Positions 44,732 through 53,414 of a DNA stretch of 64,000 nucleotides are shown here, one piece after another. The translations under genes were made by a program, and so were the position numbers. Each line of letters starts with the position of its first letter. Position 1 is the first letter of the stretch. The notes beneath the pieces were generated by a model. The model was not told the origin of the DNA. It worked only from the letters and a program-made list of their open reading frames with translations, and ran no database searches. This DNA comes from Intestinimonas massiliensis (ex Afouda et al. 2020). Its GTDB lineage: Bacteria; Bacillota; Clostridia; Oscillospirales; Oscillospiraceae. Location of the stretch: assembly GCF_001244995.1 (NCBI RefSeq), contig NZ_LN869528.1, positions 740,652-804,651 on the forward strand, given 5' to 3'.

Positions 44732-44750
44732 GTACTAAGACGCTTAGTAC
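44732..44750. promoter_or_regulatory. Operator of the GntR-ABC operon
   Basis: GTACTAAG (44732-44739) and CTTAGTAC (44743-44750) form a perfect inverted repeat around ACG. It lies just after a TATCAT -10-like hexamer at 44722-44727 and before the gntR start. It is the obvious binding site for the adjacent YtrA-like repressor. Confidence 0.75.
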
Positions 44751-44780
44751 AGTTTCATAAAGGAGGATGGGGACAAAGAC

Positions 44781-45155
44781 ATGTTGAGTCTGAATTACCG
44801 GGATGCCCGGCCCATCTACGAGCAGGTCAAGGACGGCCTGCGGCATCTGGTGGTCACCGGGGCCATCCAGGCCGGCGACAAGCTGCCGTCCGTCCGGGCT
44901 TTAGCCAGCTCGCTGGCCATCAATCCCAACACCATCCAGCGGGCTTACGAGGCCCTGGAGCGGGAGGGCTATCTCTGCACCGTGGCGGGGAAGGGCTCCT
45001 TCGCCGCCGAGCGGGGCGGCATCAACACCGTCCGGCGGGACGCCCTGCTGCGGCAGTTCGACGCCGCAGCGTCGGAGCTCCTCTTTCTGGGGCTCACCCC
45101 CGAGGAGCTGGCCGCCCGGCTTCGGGCGGCCAAGGGAAAGGAGACGCAGGCATGA
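44781..45155 (+). CDS. GntR/YtrA-family transcriptional regulator
   Basis: A 124-residue short GntR protein of the YtrA subfamily: an N-terminal winged helix (ARPIYEQVKDGLRHLVVTG, then AGDKLPSVRALASSLAINPNTIQRAYEALEREG) and a brief C-terminal helical dimer domain instead of an effector domain. It would repress its own operon through the palindrome at 44732-44750. It overlaps the ABC ATPase by four bases. Confidence 0.92.
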   Translation: MLSLNYRDARPIYEQVKDGLRHLVVTGAIQAGDKLPSVRALASSLAINPNTIQRAYEALEREGYLCTVAGKGSFAAERGGINTVRRDALLRQFDAAASELLFLGLTPEELAARLRAAKGKETQA

Positions 45156-46054
45156 TCGAAGTACAGAACGTGGTCAAGACCTTTGAGGGCTTCCGGGCCC
45201 TGGACGGCCTGACCATGACGGTCCCCGATGGGTCCATCTACGGCCTGGTGGGGCCCAACGGCGCGGGCAAGTCCACCATCCTGCGCCACATCACCGGCAT
45301 CTACCGCCAGGACGAGGGCAAGGTGCTGGTGGCCGGGGAGCCGGTGTACGAAAATCCGGCCGTCAAGGCCCGCATGGCCTCCATCCCCGACGAGCTCTAC
45401 TATTTCCTCTCCGCCTCCACCCGGGACATGATGCGCTTCTACCGGGGCTTTTACCCCCGCTTTGACCCAAAACGCTATGAGGCGCTGAAAGACATCTTCA
45501 CTCTGGTGGACGAAAAGCAGCCCATCCGGCGGCTGAGCAAGGGGATGCAGAAGCAGTCCGCCTTCTGGCTGAGTCTGTGCTGCCGGCCCGATCTGCTGGT
45601 GCTGGACGAGCCGGTGGACGGGCTGGACCCGGTGATGCGCCGTCAGGTGTGGAGCCTGCTCATGTCCGACGTGGCCGAGCACGGCACCACCGTGTTGGTC
45701 TCCTCCCACAACCTGCGGGAGCTGGAGGACGTGTGCGACCACGTGGGCATCCTCTCCCACGGCAGAGTGCTGGTGGAGCGGGGGCTCTCCGACCTCCAGG
45801 AGAACGTGGTCAAGATGCAGGTGGTCTTTCAGGAAAAGGAGCTGCCCAAGCTGCCCGACGACCTGGAGGTCCTCCACGTGTCCCAGGTGGGGCGCATCCA
45901 TACCCTCATCATCCGGGGCAACGCCACCGAGGTCACCAACCGCCTGGCCGTCTACGCCCCCATCCTGATGGACGCCCTGCCCCTCACCCTGGAGGAGATC
46001 TTTATCTATGAGCTGGGAGGTGAGGACTATGAAGTCCGCGACATCGTCCTCTAA
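45152..46054 (+). CDS. ABC transporter ATP-binding protein
   Basis: A 300-residue ABC-2-type ATPase with Walker A GPNGAGKST, the signature region RRLSKGMQKQ, Walker B LLVLDEPVDGLDP and the switch His in VSSHNLRELE. It works with the following permease as an exporter. It overlaps gntR by four bases and the permease start by 26 bases. Confidence 0.95.
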   Translation: MIEVQNVVKTFEGFRALDGLTMTVPDGSIYGLVGPNGAGKSTILRHITGIYRQDEGKVLVAGEPVYENPAVKARMASIPDELYYFLSASTRDMMRFYRGFYPRFDPKRYEALKDIFTLVDEKQPIRRLSKGMQKQSAFWLSLCCRPDLLVLDEPVDGLDPVMRRQVWSLLMSDVAEHGTTVLVSSHNLRELEDVCDHVGILSHGRVLVERGLSDLQENVVKMQVVFQEKELPKLPDDLEVLHVSQVGRIHTLIIRGNATEVTNRLAVYAPILMDALPLTLEEIFIYELGGEDYEVRDIVL

Positions 46055-48065
46055 GAGCTGGTTCTACCCCACGCTCTGGAAGAAAAACATGGCCCGGTTC
46101 TGGCCCGTATGGGCCCTGTACGGGCTGGTCTGGCTCGTGGCCCTGCCGCTGAACCTGATGACCAACTACCGGGGCGGCGGAAGCTGGAGCGGACTGGACG
46201 AGGGGGCCAACCACTTCGCCAACTACACTGTGCTGGAGTATGCCGGGGAACTGAGCGTGATCCTGTCGGTGGGCTTCGCCATCCTCGCCGCCATGGCGGT
46301 GTTCTCTTACCTGTATCAGAGCCGCAGCGTGGGGATGCTCCACGCCCTGCCGGTGAAGCGGGAGGGGCTGTTCCTCACCAACTATCTGTCCGGACTCAGC
46401 TTCCTGCTGCTGCCCGCCGTCGCAGTCTTCGGGCTTGCCCTGCTGGCCGAGGCGGCCAAGGGCTGCCTCAACGCCGGGGCCCTGGGCCTGTGGCTGGGCT
46501 GCCAGGTGTGCTACGCTTTGTTCTTCTACTCCTTCGCCGTCTTCTGCGCCATGTTCACCGGCCACATCCTGGCCCTGCCCGCCTTCTACGCCATTCTCAA
46601 CGGCCTGGCCACCGGGCTCTACATGCTCGTCAGCGCGGTGCTGCGGCAGTTCGTCTTCGGCTTCTCCGGCATCGACGGGGTGGAGCGGGCGGCCTTGTGG
46701 CTGACCCCCGTGGCCAAGCTGATCGACAAGGTGGGGGCCTTCCGGGAGTGGGATGAGGCTGGGGCAGTGGTCCTGGCCATCCGGTTCCAGGGGTTCGGCT
46801 ATGCCCTGGTTTACGCCCTGGCCGGGCTGGTGCTGGCGGTCCTGGCCCTGTGCCTCTACCGCCGCCGTTCGCTGGAGACCGCCGGCGACGTGGTGGCGGT
46901 GAACTGGGTGCGGCCCATCTTCAAGTACGGCGTGGGCCTGTGCGCCGGCCTGGCCTTCGGCTCGGTGCTGTACGCCTGGCTGGGCTGGAACCTGCCCCAG
47001 GGGGCCTGGACCCTGCTGCTGTTCATGCTCCTGTGCGGCGCCATGGGCTACTTTGTGGCGGAGATGCTGCTGCAGAAGGCCTTCTGGGTCTTTAAGGGCT
47101 CCTGGAAGGGGTGCGTCCTCCTGCTGTGCGCCATGACCGCCGCCACCGCCGTCATGGAGCTGGACCTGACTGGCTTCGAGCGCCGGGTCCCCGACCCGGA
47201 CCGGGTGACCTCCCTCACCCTGCATGGACCCTACACCGCCCCCTACGACGACGGCAGGGCTGTGAGGCTGGACACCAGCGACCCGGAGCTCATCCGGCTG
47301 GTCACCGAGCTCCACCGGGCGATAGTGGAGGAAAAGGACGCCGTTGACAGAGATCGGAGCCACTCCGGCGACTGGTACGGCGACGTTACCCTGGCCGGCG
47401 GCACCGTGCTGCGGGACATACAGAAGGCCGGCTCGGTCCAGCTCTGGATCTCCTACGATCTGGACACCGGGGCCCAGGTGCGGCGGCGCTACGACGACCT
47501 GTTCCTCACCGCCGACATGCTCGCTGACCCGGACTCCGCCGCGGCCAGGCTCCAGGCGCTCATCAACCGGCCGGAGGTGACCTGGTACGGTTACTTCCCC
47601 GCGGACATCAGCGGCTGGAGGCTGGTGGACGCCTACCTGACGGTGACGGACGACGGCCGGCAGTGGGCCGAAAACGCGGAAAAGTACGGCGAGGAATACG
47701 CCGACCGCTACGCCGAGGAGGTCCAGGCGGGCCGGGCGGCCGTCCCGCAGGAGGGCTGGGACGACCTGCTGGCCGCCTTGCAGTCCGACCTGAAGGCGGG
47801 CCGCATCGGCCGGCGCTATCTGCTGGACGACGCCCAGCGGCAGACCAACTGCTACTACAACGATCTGGAGCTGACCTTCTATGTGCCGGAGGGCCAAGCG
47901 GCCGGGACGGAAACGGCTTTGGCGGCCGACTCCACCCAGCGGGCCAACCGGGATAGGACCCGCTCCGTGACCATCACCGTACAGAAAACCGCCACCGACA
48001 CCCTGGCGGTGCTGGAGCGGCTGGGCCTGGCCGGCACGCTGGTGCTCCGGGCGGATCTGCCATGA
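46029..48065 (+). CDS. ABC-2 permease with large C-terminal extracytoplasmic domain
   Basis: A 678-residue permease. About six to seven membrane helices (residues ~25-380) are followed by a ~290-residue soluble domain with repeated beta segments (RVTSLTLHGPYTAPYDDG and similar), as in DUF6449-type exporters regulated by YtrA-like repressors. ATG 46029 has GGGAGG upstream and lies inside the end of the ATPase. The substrate is not known; export of a peptide or antibiotic is common for this arrangement. Confidence 0.88.
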   Translation: MKSATSSSKSWFYPTLWKKNMARFWPVWALYGLVWLVALPLNLMTNYRGGGSWSGLDEGANHFANYTVLEYAGELSVILSVGFAILAAMAVFSYLYQSRSVGMLHALPVKREGLFLTNYLSGLSFLLLPAVAVFGLALLAEAAKGCLNAGALGLWLGCQVCYALFFYSFAVFCAMFTGHILALPAFYAILNGLATGLYMLVSAVLRQFVFGFSGIDGVERAALWLTPVAKLIDKVGAFREWDEAGAVVLAIRFQGFGYALVYALAGLVLAVLALCLYRRRSLETAGDVVAVNWVRPIFKYGVGLCAGLAFGSVLYAWLGWNLPQGAWTLLLFMLLCGAMGYFVAEMLLQKAFWVFKGSWKGCVLLLCAMTAATAVMELDLTGFERRVPDPDRVTSLTLHGPYTAPYDDGRAVRLDTSDPELIRLVTELHRAIVEEKDAVDRDRSHSGDWYGDVTLAGGTVLRDIQKAGSVQLWISYDLDTGAQVRRRYDDLFLTADMLADPDSAAARLQALINRPEVTWYGYFPADISGWRLVDAYLTVTDDGRQWAENAEKYGEEYADRYAEEVQAGRAAVPQEGWDDLLAALQSDLKAGRIGRRYLLDDAQRQTNCYYNDLELTFYVPEGQAAGTETALAADSTQRANRDRTRSVTITVQKTATDTLAVLERLGLAGTLVLRADLP

Positions 48066-48072
48066 TGCCCCA

Positions 48073-48108
48073 GGGGCCGCGCCTTCCGGCGCGGCCCCTC
48101 TTTCGTGA
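48073..48108 (+). terminator. Terminator of the GntR-ABC operon
   Basis: GGGGCCGCGCC pairs with GGCGCGGCCCC and TCTTTC follows. Confidence 0.85.
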
Positions 48109-48147
48109 AATTTCCTTGAACGGGGTGTAAACATGACGGGATTCCCG

Positions 48148-48176
48148 TTGTGTTTGGGGACAAAAGGTGGTATGAT
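48148..48176 (+). promoter_or_regulatory. Promoter of the PrsA-like gene
   Basis: TTGTGT (48148-48153) and TATGAT (48171-48176) are separated by 17 bases. A short leader follows to ATG 48226. Confidence 0.6.
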
Positions 48177-48225
48177 AAAAGCCGTGTTCCCGAAGATTTG
48201 GGACCCTATTTAAGGAGAGAATGCA

Positions 48226-49494
48226 ATGAGATTTGGAAAAAAGCTGCTGAGTGCAGCCGCCGCCGGCGCGCTGCTGGTCACCGCCCTTACGGGCTGCGGA
48301 GGCGGACAGGGGAGCTCCCCGAAGCCCTCCGTCACGCTGCCCGACGGCGTCCCCGCCGACGTGATCCAGGAGACCATCGGCATGGCCCGGGATACGGCGG
48401 TGGCCACCGTCAACGGCCGGGAGGTCACGGCCGAGGAGCTGCTCTACTGGGTGGCCTATTCCGCCGACCAGGTGATGCAGATGAACCAGTATTACGGCGG
48501 CGGCGACATCAACTGGGACCAGGAGCTGGAGGGGGTGCCCACCCGGGACTACGTCCTCAACAACGCCCTGGAGACCGCCAAGCTCTACGAGGTGGTATGG
48601 CAGAAGGCCGAGGAGCAGGACTGCGGCCTCACCGACGAGGACAAGGCCGACTACGACGCACAGGTGGCCGAGCTGAAGAGCCAGCTCGAGGCCTCCGGCA
48701 CCAGCGGGGACGCCGAGAGCGAGTACCTGCGCTGGCTGGCCTTCATCGGCATCTCCGGCGAGACCTTCGACATGGTCAACCAGACCCCCTACATCTACGG
48801 CCACCTGAAGGATAAGCTCTTCGGCGGCGACGGCCTCACCGCCGAGGCCATGGGCCAGTGGCTGGAGGACAACGGCGTGGTCCGGGCCAAGCACATCCTG
48901 ATCGCCGCCGAGCCCACCAAGGACGCCGACGGCAACGTCACCGACGACGGCATGGCCGCCGCCCTGGAGAAGGCCAACGAGATCCGGGCCCAGCTCAAGG
49001 CCGCTGGGGACACCGAAGAGCAGTTCGACGCGCTCATGGCCGCCAACACGTCCGATGTGAGCTCCACCGGCGCGGTCAACAACCCCGACGGCTACGTCTT
49101 TGACGCCTCCGGCGCCCTGCTGGACGGCAGCGGCTCCCTGGTCACGGAGTTCACCCAGGGCGCGGCAGCCCTCGCCGTGGGCGAGATCAGCGACCCCGTC
49201 CAGAGCACCTACGGCTATCACATCCTGCTGCGGCTGGACGCCGATACCGCCGACACCCGGAACCAGTACACCACAGCCAAGATGAACGAGCAGTCCGACC
49301 AGTGGATGGAGGAGGCCCAGGTGGAGAAGACCGCCGCCTTCGACCAGCTCAACGCCGAGCGCTTCTACACCGCCCTGGTGGACCTGCGCGCCGAGATGAC
49401 CGCCGCCGCCCAGCCCGAGCCCGCCGAGACCACGCCGCCTGAGTCCGGCAGCCCGGAGGCTGCGGCGACCCCCAGCGCCACGCCGGCGGGATAA
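48226..49494 (+). CDS. Lipoprotein peptidyl-prolyl isomerase, PrsA/SurA-like
   Basis: A 422-residue foldase lipoprotein with a lipobox LTGC (Cys24) and an N-terminal SurA-like helical chaperone region. A parvulin PpiC domain (about residues 220-340) has RAKHILI and STYGYHILLRLD. The C-terminal tail is Pro/Thr/Glu-rich. It assists folding of exported proteins outside the membrane. Monocistronic with its own promoter and terminator. Confidence 0.9.
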   Translation: MRFGKKLLSAAAAGALLVTALTGCGGGQGSSPKPSVTLPDGVPADVIQETIGMARDTAVATVNGREVTAEELLYWVAYSADQVMQMNQYYGGGDINWDQELEGVPTRDYVLNNALETAKLYEVVWQKAEEQDCGLTDEDKADYDAQVAELKSQLEASGTSGDAESEYLRWLAFIGISGETFDMVNQTPYIYGHLKDKLFGGDGLTAEAMGQWLEDNGVVRAKHILIAAEPTKDADGNVTDDGMAAALEKANEIRAQLKAAGDTEEQFDALMAANTSDVSSTGAVNNPDGYVFDASGALLDGSGSLVTEFTQGAAALAVGEISDPVQSTYGYHILLRLDADTADTRNQYTTAKMNEQSDQWMEEAQVEKTAAFDQLNAERFYTALVDLRAEMTAAAQPEPAETTPPESGSPEAAATPSATPAG

Positions 49495-49511
49495 CCCCCG
49501 AGGGATTGCTC

Positions 49512-49546
49512 CAAGGAGGCACAGCCTATGCTGTGCCTCCTTGTTT
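49512..49546 (+). terminator. Terminator of the PrsA-like gene
   Basis: CAAGGAGGCACAGC pairs with GCTGTGCCTCCTTG across CTAT, followed by TTTTA. Confidence 0.92.
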
Positions 49547-49650
49547 TATGCCTGTAATCGTCCGTCACCATTCCCTTGTATCCCGGACAAGCGGGGGGCT
49601 ATACTGGGCCGTACCAAGGATGGACAAGGGATAAGAAGGGAAGGATACCT

Positions 49651-52329
49651 ATGAGCGCATGGCACACCAAGCCCGCCGCCCAGGTGCTGGACGAGCTGGG
49701 CTCCGACCGCCGCCGGGGCCTGAGCCAGGCCGAGGCCCAGCGGCGGCTGGAGCAATACGGGCCCAACGAGCTGGAGCACCAGGAGGAGGAGGGCTTTTTT
49801 GCCCGGTTTTTGGGCCAGATGAAGGACCCCATGATTCTGGTGCTGCTCTCCGCCGCCGCCCTGTCCCTCTGGGCCAGCGGGGGAGAGGACTGGATCGACG
49901 CCGTCATCATTCTGGTCATCGTGGTGGTCAACGCCCTCATCTCCATCTCCCAGGAGGACAACGCCCAAAAGGCCCTGGAGGCCCTGCGGAAGATGTCCGC
50001 CCCCATGGCCAAGGCCGTGCGGGACGGCAGAAACGTCCGGGTGGAGAGCGCCCGGCTGGTCCCCGGCGACCTCATCCGGCTGGAGGCCGGGGACCTGGTC
50101 CCCGCCGACGCCCGGGTCCTGGAGTGCGCCAACCTGAAGGCTGACGAGTCGGCCATGACCGGGGAGTCGGCCCCGGTATCCAAGGCCCCCGCCGACCGCC
50201 TGCCCCCAGACACCCCCCTGGCCGACCGGAGCAACATGGTCATCGCCGCCACCGTCATCACCTCCGGCCGGTGCACCGCAGTGATCACCGGCACCGGCAT
50301 GAACACCGAGGTGGGGCGCATCGCCGGACTTCTCATGGACGAGGAGACCGCCGCCACCCCTCTCCAGCGGAAGATGGCAGAGATCTCCAAGACCCTCTCC
50401 TTTGTCTGCCTGTGCGTCTGCGCCGTCATGTTCGGGGTGGGACTCCTCCAGGGCAAGGAGATTTTGGACATGTTCATGACCGCCGTCTCCCTGGCAGTGG
50501 CCGCCATTCCCGAGGGCCTGCCCGCCATCGTCACCATCGTGCTGGCCCTGGGGGTGCAGCGCATGGCGCGCCGCAACGCCATCGTCAAGCGGCTCCCCGC
50601 CGTGGAGACCCTGGGCTGCGCCGGGGTCATCTGCTCCGACAAGACCGGCACCCTCACCCAGAACCGGATGACGGTGGTGGACGTGTGGACGGCGGGAAAG
50701 AAGCACCGGGCGCAGACCCTCACCATCGCCGCGCTGTGCAACGACGCGGTGCTGTCCTTCTCTCCGTCCGGGGAGGTGCTGGCCGCCGGGGACCCCACCG
50801 AAACCGCTCTGGTCCGGGCCGCCTGGCAGGAGGGCATCGACAAAAACGCCCTGGAGCGGGAGTCGCCCCGCCGGGGCGAGCTGCCCTTTGACTCGGAGCG
50901 CAAGCTCATGTCCACCGTCCACCCCCTGCCCGGCGGCGGAGTGCGGGTGATGGTGAAGGGAGCCCCCGACGTGCTGCTGCGCCGGTGCAAAAAGGCGCTG
51001 GGGACGGCGGGGACGGCGGAGCTCACCCCCGCCCTCAGCCGGCAAATCGCCGCCGCCAACGAGAATATGGCCTCCCGGGCCCTGCGGGTACTGGGGACCG
51101 CCTTCAAGGACCTGCCCGCGCCGCCGGCCGCCCTGGACGCCGACACCCTGGAGCAGGGACTTACCTTCGCCGGGCTCGTCGGCATGATCGACCCGCCCAG
51201 GCCGGAGGTGCGGGGGGCGGTGGAAAAGTGCTTCGCCGCCGGCATCCGACCCATCATGATCACCGGCGACCACAGGCTGACGGCGGTGGCCATCGCCCGG
51301 GAGCTGGGCATCTGCCGGGAGGGAGACCTGGCCATCACCGGAGAGGATCTGGACTTCATACCCCAGGAAATGCTGGAGCGGGAGGTGGAGAAGTTCGCGG
51401 TCTACGCCCGGGTGTCCCCCGAGCACAAGATGCGCATCGTCAGGGCCTGGCAGCGCCGGGGCAAGGTGGTGGCCATGACCGGCGACGGGGTCAACGACGC
51501 CCCCGCCCTCAAGGCCGCCGACATCGGCTGCGCCATGGGGGTCGCCGGCACCGACGTGGCCAAGGGGGCCGCCGACATGATCCTCACCGACGACAACTTC
51601 GCCACCATCGTCTCCGCCGTGGCCGAGGGCCGGGGCATCTACGCCAACATCAAAAAGGCCATCCACTATCTGCTTAGCTGCAACATCGGGGAGATCCTCA
51701 CCATCTTCTTCGCCACGGTGCTGGATTTCCGGCAAATGCCTCTGGTGCCGGTGCAGCTCCTGTGGCTCAACCTCGTCACCGACTCCCTGCCTGCCCTGGC
51801 CCTGGGGGTGGAGCCGGTGGAGGAAGGGGTCATGGACCAGCCGCCCCGCAACGCCCACGAAAGCCTCTTTACCGGGGGCTTTGCCTTCCGGCTGGCCTGG
51901 CAGGGGCTCATGGTGGGGGGGCTCACCCTCACCGCCTACATGCTGGGAGAGCACGTGCTGGCCCCCCTGCGACAGGCCGACGGCGTGGCCAACACCATGG
52001 CCTTCGCCACGCTGACCCTCTGCCAGCTCTTCCACGCCTTCGACGTGCGCAGCGAACACCACTCCCTGTTCCAAATCGGGGTGTTCTCCAATAAGGCCAT
52101 GAACAGAGCCTTTCTGGCGGGCCTGGCCATGCAGCTAGCGGTGCTGTGCTTCCCGCCGCTGATGCTGGTCTTCGACACCGTGCCCATGGACGCGGCCGAA
52201 TGGCTGTGCGTGCTGGCCCTGGCGGTGGCCCCAGTGGCGGTGTGCGAGCTGGAAAAGAGGGTGAGGAGAAAACAGCCCGGACGGGATGACAGGAGAGGCA
52301 TCCCCAACGGGGTGAAGGGGCATACTTAG
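49651..52329 (+). CDS. P2A-type calcium-transporting ATPase (SERCA-like)
   Basis: An 892-residue P-type ATPase. It has the phosphorylation motif SDKTGTLT, TGES in the actuator domain and MTGDGVNDAPAL in the hinge. Ion-site residues match SERCA: AIPEGLPAIVT in M4 (Glu), NIGEILT in M5 (Glu), and NLVTDSLPA in M6 (Asn, Thr, Asp). So Ca2+ (or Mn2+) is the likely ion. ATG 49651 has AAGGAT upstream. Its last base overlaps the convergent small gene. Confidence 0.94.
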   Translation: MSAWHTKPAAQVLDELGSDRRRGLSQAEAQRRLEQYGPNELEHQEEEGFFARFLGQMKDPMILVLLSAAALSLWASGGEDWIDAVIILVIVVVNALISISQEDNAQKALEALRKMSAPMAKAVRDGRNVRVESARLVPGDLIRLEAGDLVPADARVLECANLKADESAMTGESAPVSKAPADRLPPDTPLADRSNMVIAATVITSGRCTAVITGTGMNTEVGRIAGLLMDEETAATPLQRKMAEISKTLSFVCLCVCAVMFGVGLLQGKEILDMFMTAVSLAVAAIPEGLPAIVTIVLALGVQRMARRNAIVKRLPAVETLGCAGVICSDKTGTLTQNRMTVVDVWTAGKKHRAQTLTIAALCNDAVLSFSPSGEVLAAGDPTETALVRAAWQEGIDKNALERESPRRGELPFDSERKLMSTVHPLPGGGVRVMVKGAPDVLLRRCKKALGTAGTAELTPALSRQIAAANENMASRALRVLGTAFKDLPAPPAALDADTLEQGLTFAGLVGMIDPPRPEVRGAVEKCFAAGIRPIMITGDHRLTAVAIARELGICREGDLAITGEDLDFIPQEMLEREVEKFAVYARVSPEHKMRIVRAWQRRGKVVAMTGDGVNDAPALKAADIGCAMGVAGTDVAKGAADMILTDDNFATIVSAVAEGRGIYANIKKAIHYLLSCNIGEILTIFFATVLDFRQMPLVPVQLLWLNLVTDSLPALALGVEPVEEGVMDQPPRNAHESLFTGGFAFRLAWQGLMVGGLTLTAYMLGEHVLAPLRQADGVANTMAFATLTLCQLFHAFDVRSEHHSLFQIGVFSNKAMNRAFLAGLAMQLAVLCFPPLMLVFDTVPMDAAEWLCVLALAVAPVAVCELEKRVRRKQPGRDDRRGIPNGVKGHT

Positions 52330-52559
52330 GTCATGCGCTCGGCAAGGACAGAGATAAACTCCCGGACGGTGGGCCGCCGCTCGAACCGGTCGAACGGGGG
52401 CGGTCGCCGGCTCTGGGGCAGAGAGCCGGAGTGGGCCCAGGCGGACTGGAGGGCGGCATCCAGGTCGGTCTCGACCCGCTCCGGCGTGGTATGATTTTGA
52501 TGGGCGATGATGGCCAGGAGATTTTGATATCGGGCTTCTGAGATCAGGTGGATGTCCAT
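52326..52559 (-). CDS. Small protein resembling the Spo0A C-terminal DNA-binding domain
   Basis: A 77-residue protein. The stretch TTPERVETDLDAALQSAW matches the Spo0A effector helices (TTPSRVERAIRHAIEVAW), and RPTVREFISVLAERM matches the C-terminal KPTNSEFIAMVADKL. No receiver domain is present and the region before the first helix is short, so it is only part of that fold. GGAGGGA precedes ATG 52559. It is divergent from the RHH gene at 52681, with two palindromes between them, and converges on the Ca2+ ATPase. Confidence 0.72.
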   Translation of the reverse strand: MDIHLISEARYQNLLAIIAHQNHTTPERVETDLDAALQSAWAHSGSLPQSRRPPPFDRFERRPTVREFISVLAERMT

Positions 52560-52593
52560 ACGCTCCCTCCCATAAAGCATTCAACCAAATGAC

Positions 52594-52661
52594 ATACAAA
52601 GTATAACAAAATCAGACAAAGACAGTCAACACATTTGAGATACATCGTTATACAATGTATA
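52594..52661. promoter_or_regulatory. Divergent promoter with paired operator palindromes
   Basis: On the minus strand TTGACT (52629-52624), an 18-base spacer and TATACT (52605-52600) form a promoter for the Spo0A-C-like gene. ATAC-AAA-GTAT (52594-52604) overlaps its -10. ATAC-AAT-GTAT (52650-52660, within a TATA...TATA palindrome) lies just before the RHH gene. The matched half-sites suggest one dimeric regulator, most simply the RHH protein, controls both sides. Confidence 0.65.
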
Positions 52662-52680
52662 GCAAATGGAGGCAGGAGAT

Positions 52681-52848
52681 ATGGCAAAAACGGACACCCA
52701 GATCAGTTGCAGAGTGACCCATGAATTTAAGGCCCGCCTGGAGGCCCAAGCGGCCCGGGAGCGCCGCAGCGTTTCCAATCTCATCATCAAGATTCTCAGC
52801 GATTATCTGGAAGCGGCCGAGGCGGAGGAAACCCAGGAGGAGAAATAG
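52681..52848 (+). CDS. Ribbon-helix-helix DNA-binding protein (55 aa)
   Basis: A 55-residue CopG/Arc-type protein. The beta-strand TDTQISCRVTHEFKARLE is followed by helix A, a turn RRSVSNLIIKIL and an acidic C-terminus. GGAGG lies upstream of ATG 52681. It probably binds the ATAC-x3-GTAT palindromes in its upstream region. No toxin partner is adjacent. It is the same length as the RHH protein at 33099-33266, but with a different sequence. Confidence 0.82.
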   Translation: MAKTDTQISCRVTHEFKARLEAQAARERRSVSNLIIKILSDYLEAAEAEETQEEK

Positions 52849-52897
52849 AACTCCTTGCACGGAGTCCCGGCACGGGCGCGGGGGTTGCGCGGGTGCG

Positions 52898-52932
52898 CAG
52901 AAAGAGGCCGGAGGAGCGAGCTCCTCCGGCCT
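52898..52932 (-). terminator. Terminator after the broken GNAT gene
   Basis: GAGGCCGGAGGAGC pairs perfectly with GCTCCTCCGGCCTC. On the minus strand TTTCT follows. Confidence 0.82.
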
Positions 52933-52935
52933 CGG

Positions 52936-53305
52936 TCAGTTGTCGATCCAATACCGATGGATGGGGACACCGTCCTCATCCAGAGTCTCATGTTCAAACC
53001 TGCCGCCGCCGGACCGGATGACCTTTTGCGAGGGGATGTTGCTGGCGTCGCAGGTTATGAGCACCCTCCGGATGCCCATCTCCTTCATCTTTTGCAGCGC
53101 CAGCGCCAGAATCCGCGTTCCATACCCCTTTCCGCGGTGGGCGGGCGCGATGCCGTATGCCAGATGACCGCCGTCGATGAGGTTGGTGTGATTGAGATAA
53201 TGCCGGATGGAGGCGGCCCCCGCAGGCGCGCCAATTGCGCATCATGGCGTCAAAGGCCGCCCCGTCGGCCTGCTGGGGAAGCGCCAGGTAACAGGTAAGG
53301 TCCAC
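52936..53305 (-). pseudogene. Broken GNAT family N-acetyltransferase
   Basis: The minus strand encodes a GNAT C-terminus ending at 52936. It reads GAASIRHYLNHTNLIDGGHL, then the acetyl-CoA loop APAHRGKGYGTR and RYWIDN. The start, GTG 53305 with AGGAGGG upstream, gives a normal N-terminus (VDLTCYLALPQQADGAAFDA). The two parts are in different frames and join near 53215. Compared with full-length relatives, about 60 middle codons are missing. An internal deletion with frameshift has destroyed the gene. Confidence 0.75.
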
Positions 53306-53371
53306 AGTATCCCTCCTAAAATTCCGACTTCTGCGGCTACCGGGCGGCCTCGGGGGGCCTTGCCCCGCCCC

Positions 53372-53405
53372 AAAAACTGCCCGGACCGAAAGGTCCGGGC
53401 AGTTT
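53372..53405 (-). terminator. Terminator of the phosphate acyltransferase gene
   Basis: AAACTGCCCGGACC pairs with GGTCCGGGCAGTTT across GAAA. On the minus strand it is followed by a T-run (TTTTTGG). Confidence 0.9.
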
Positions 53406-53414
53406 GCAGTCCCC

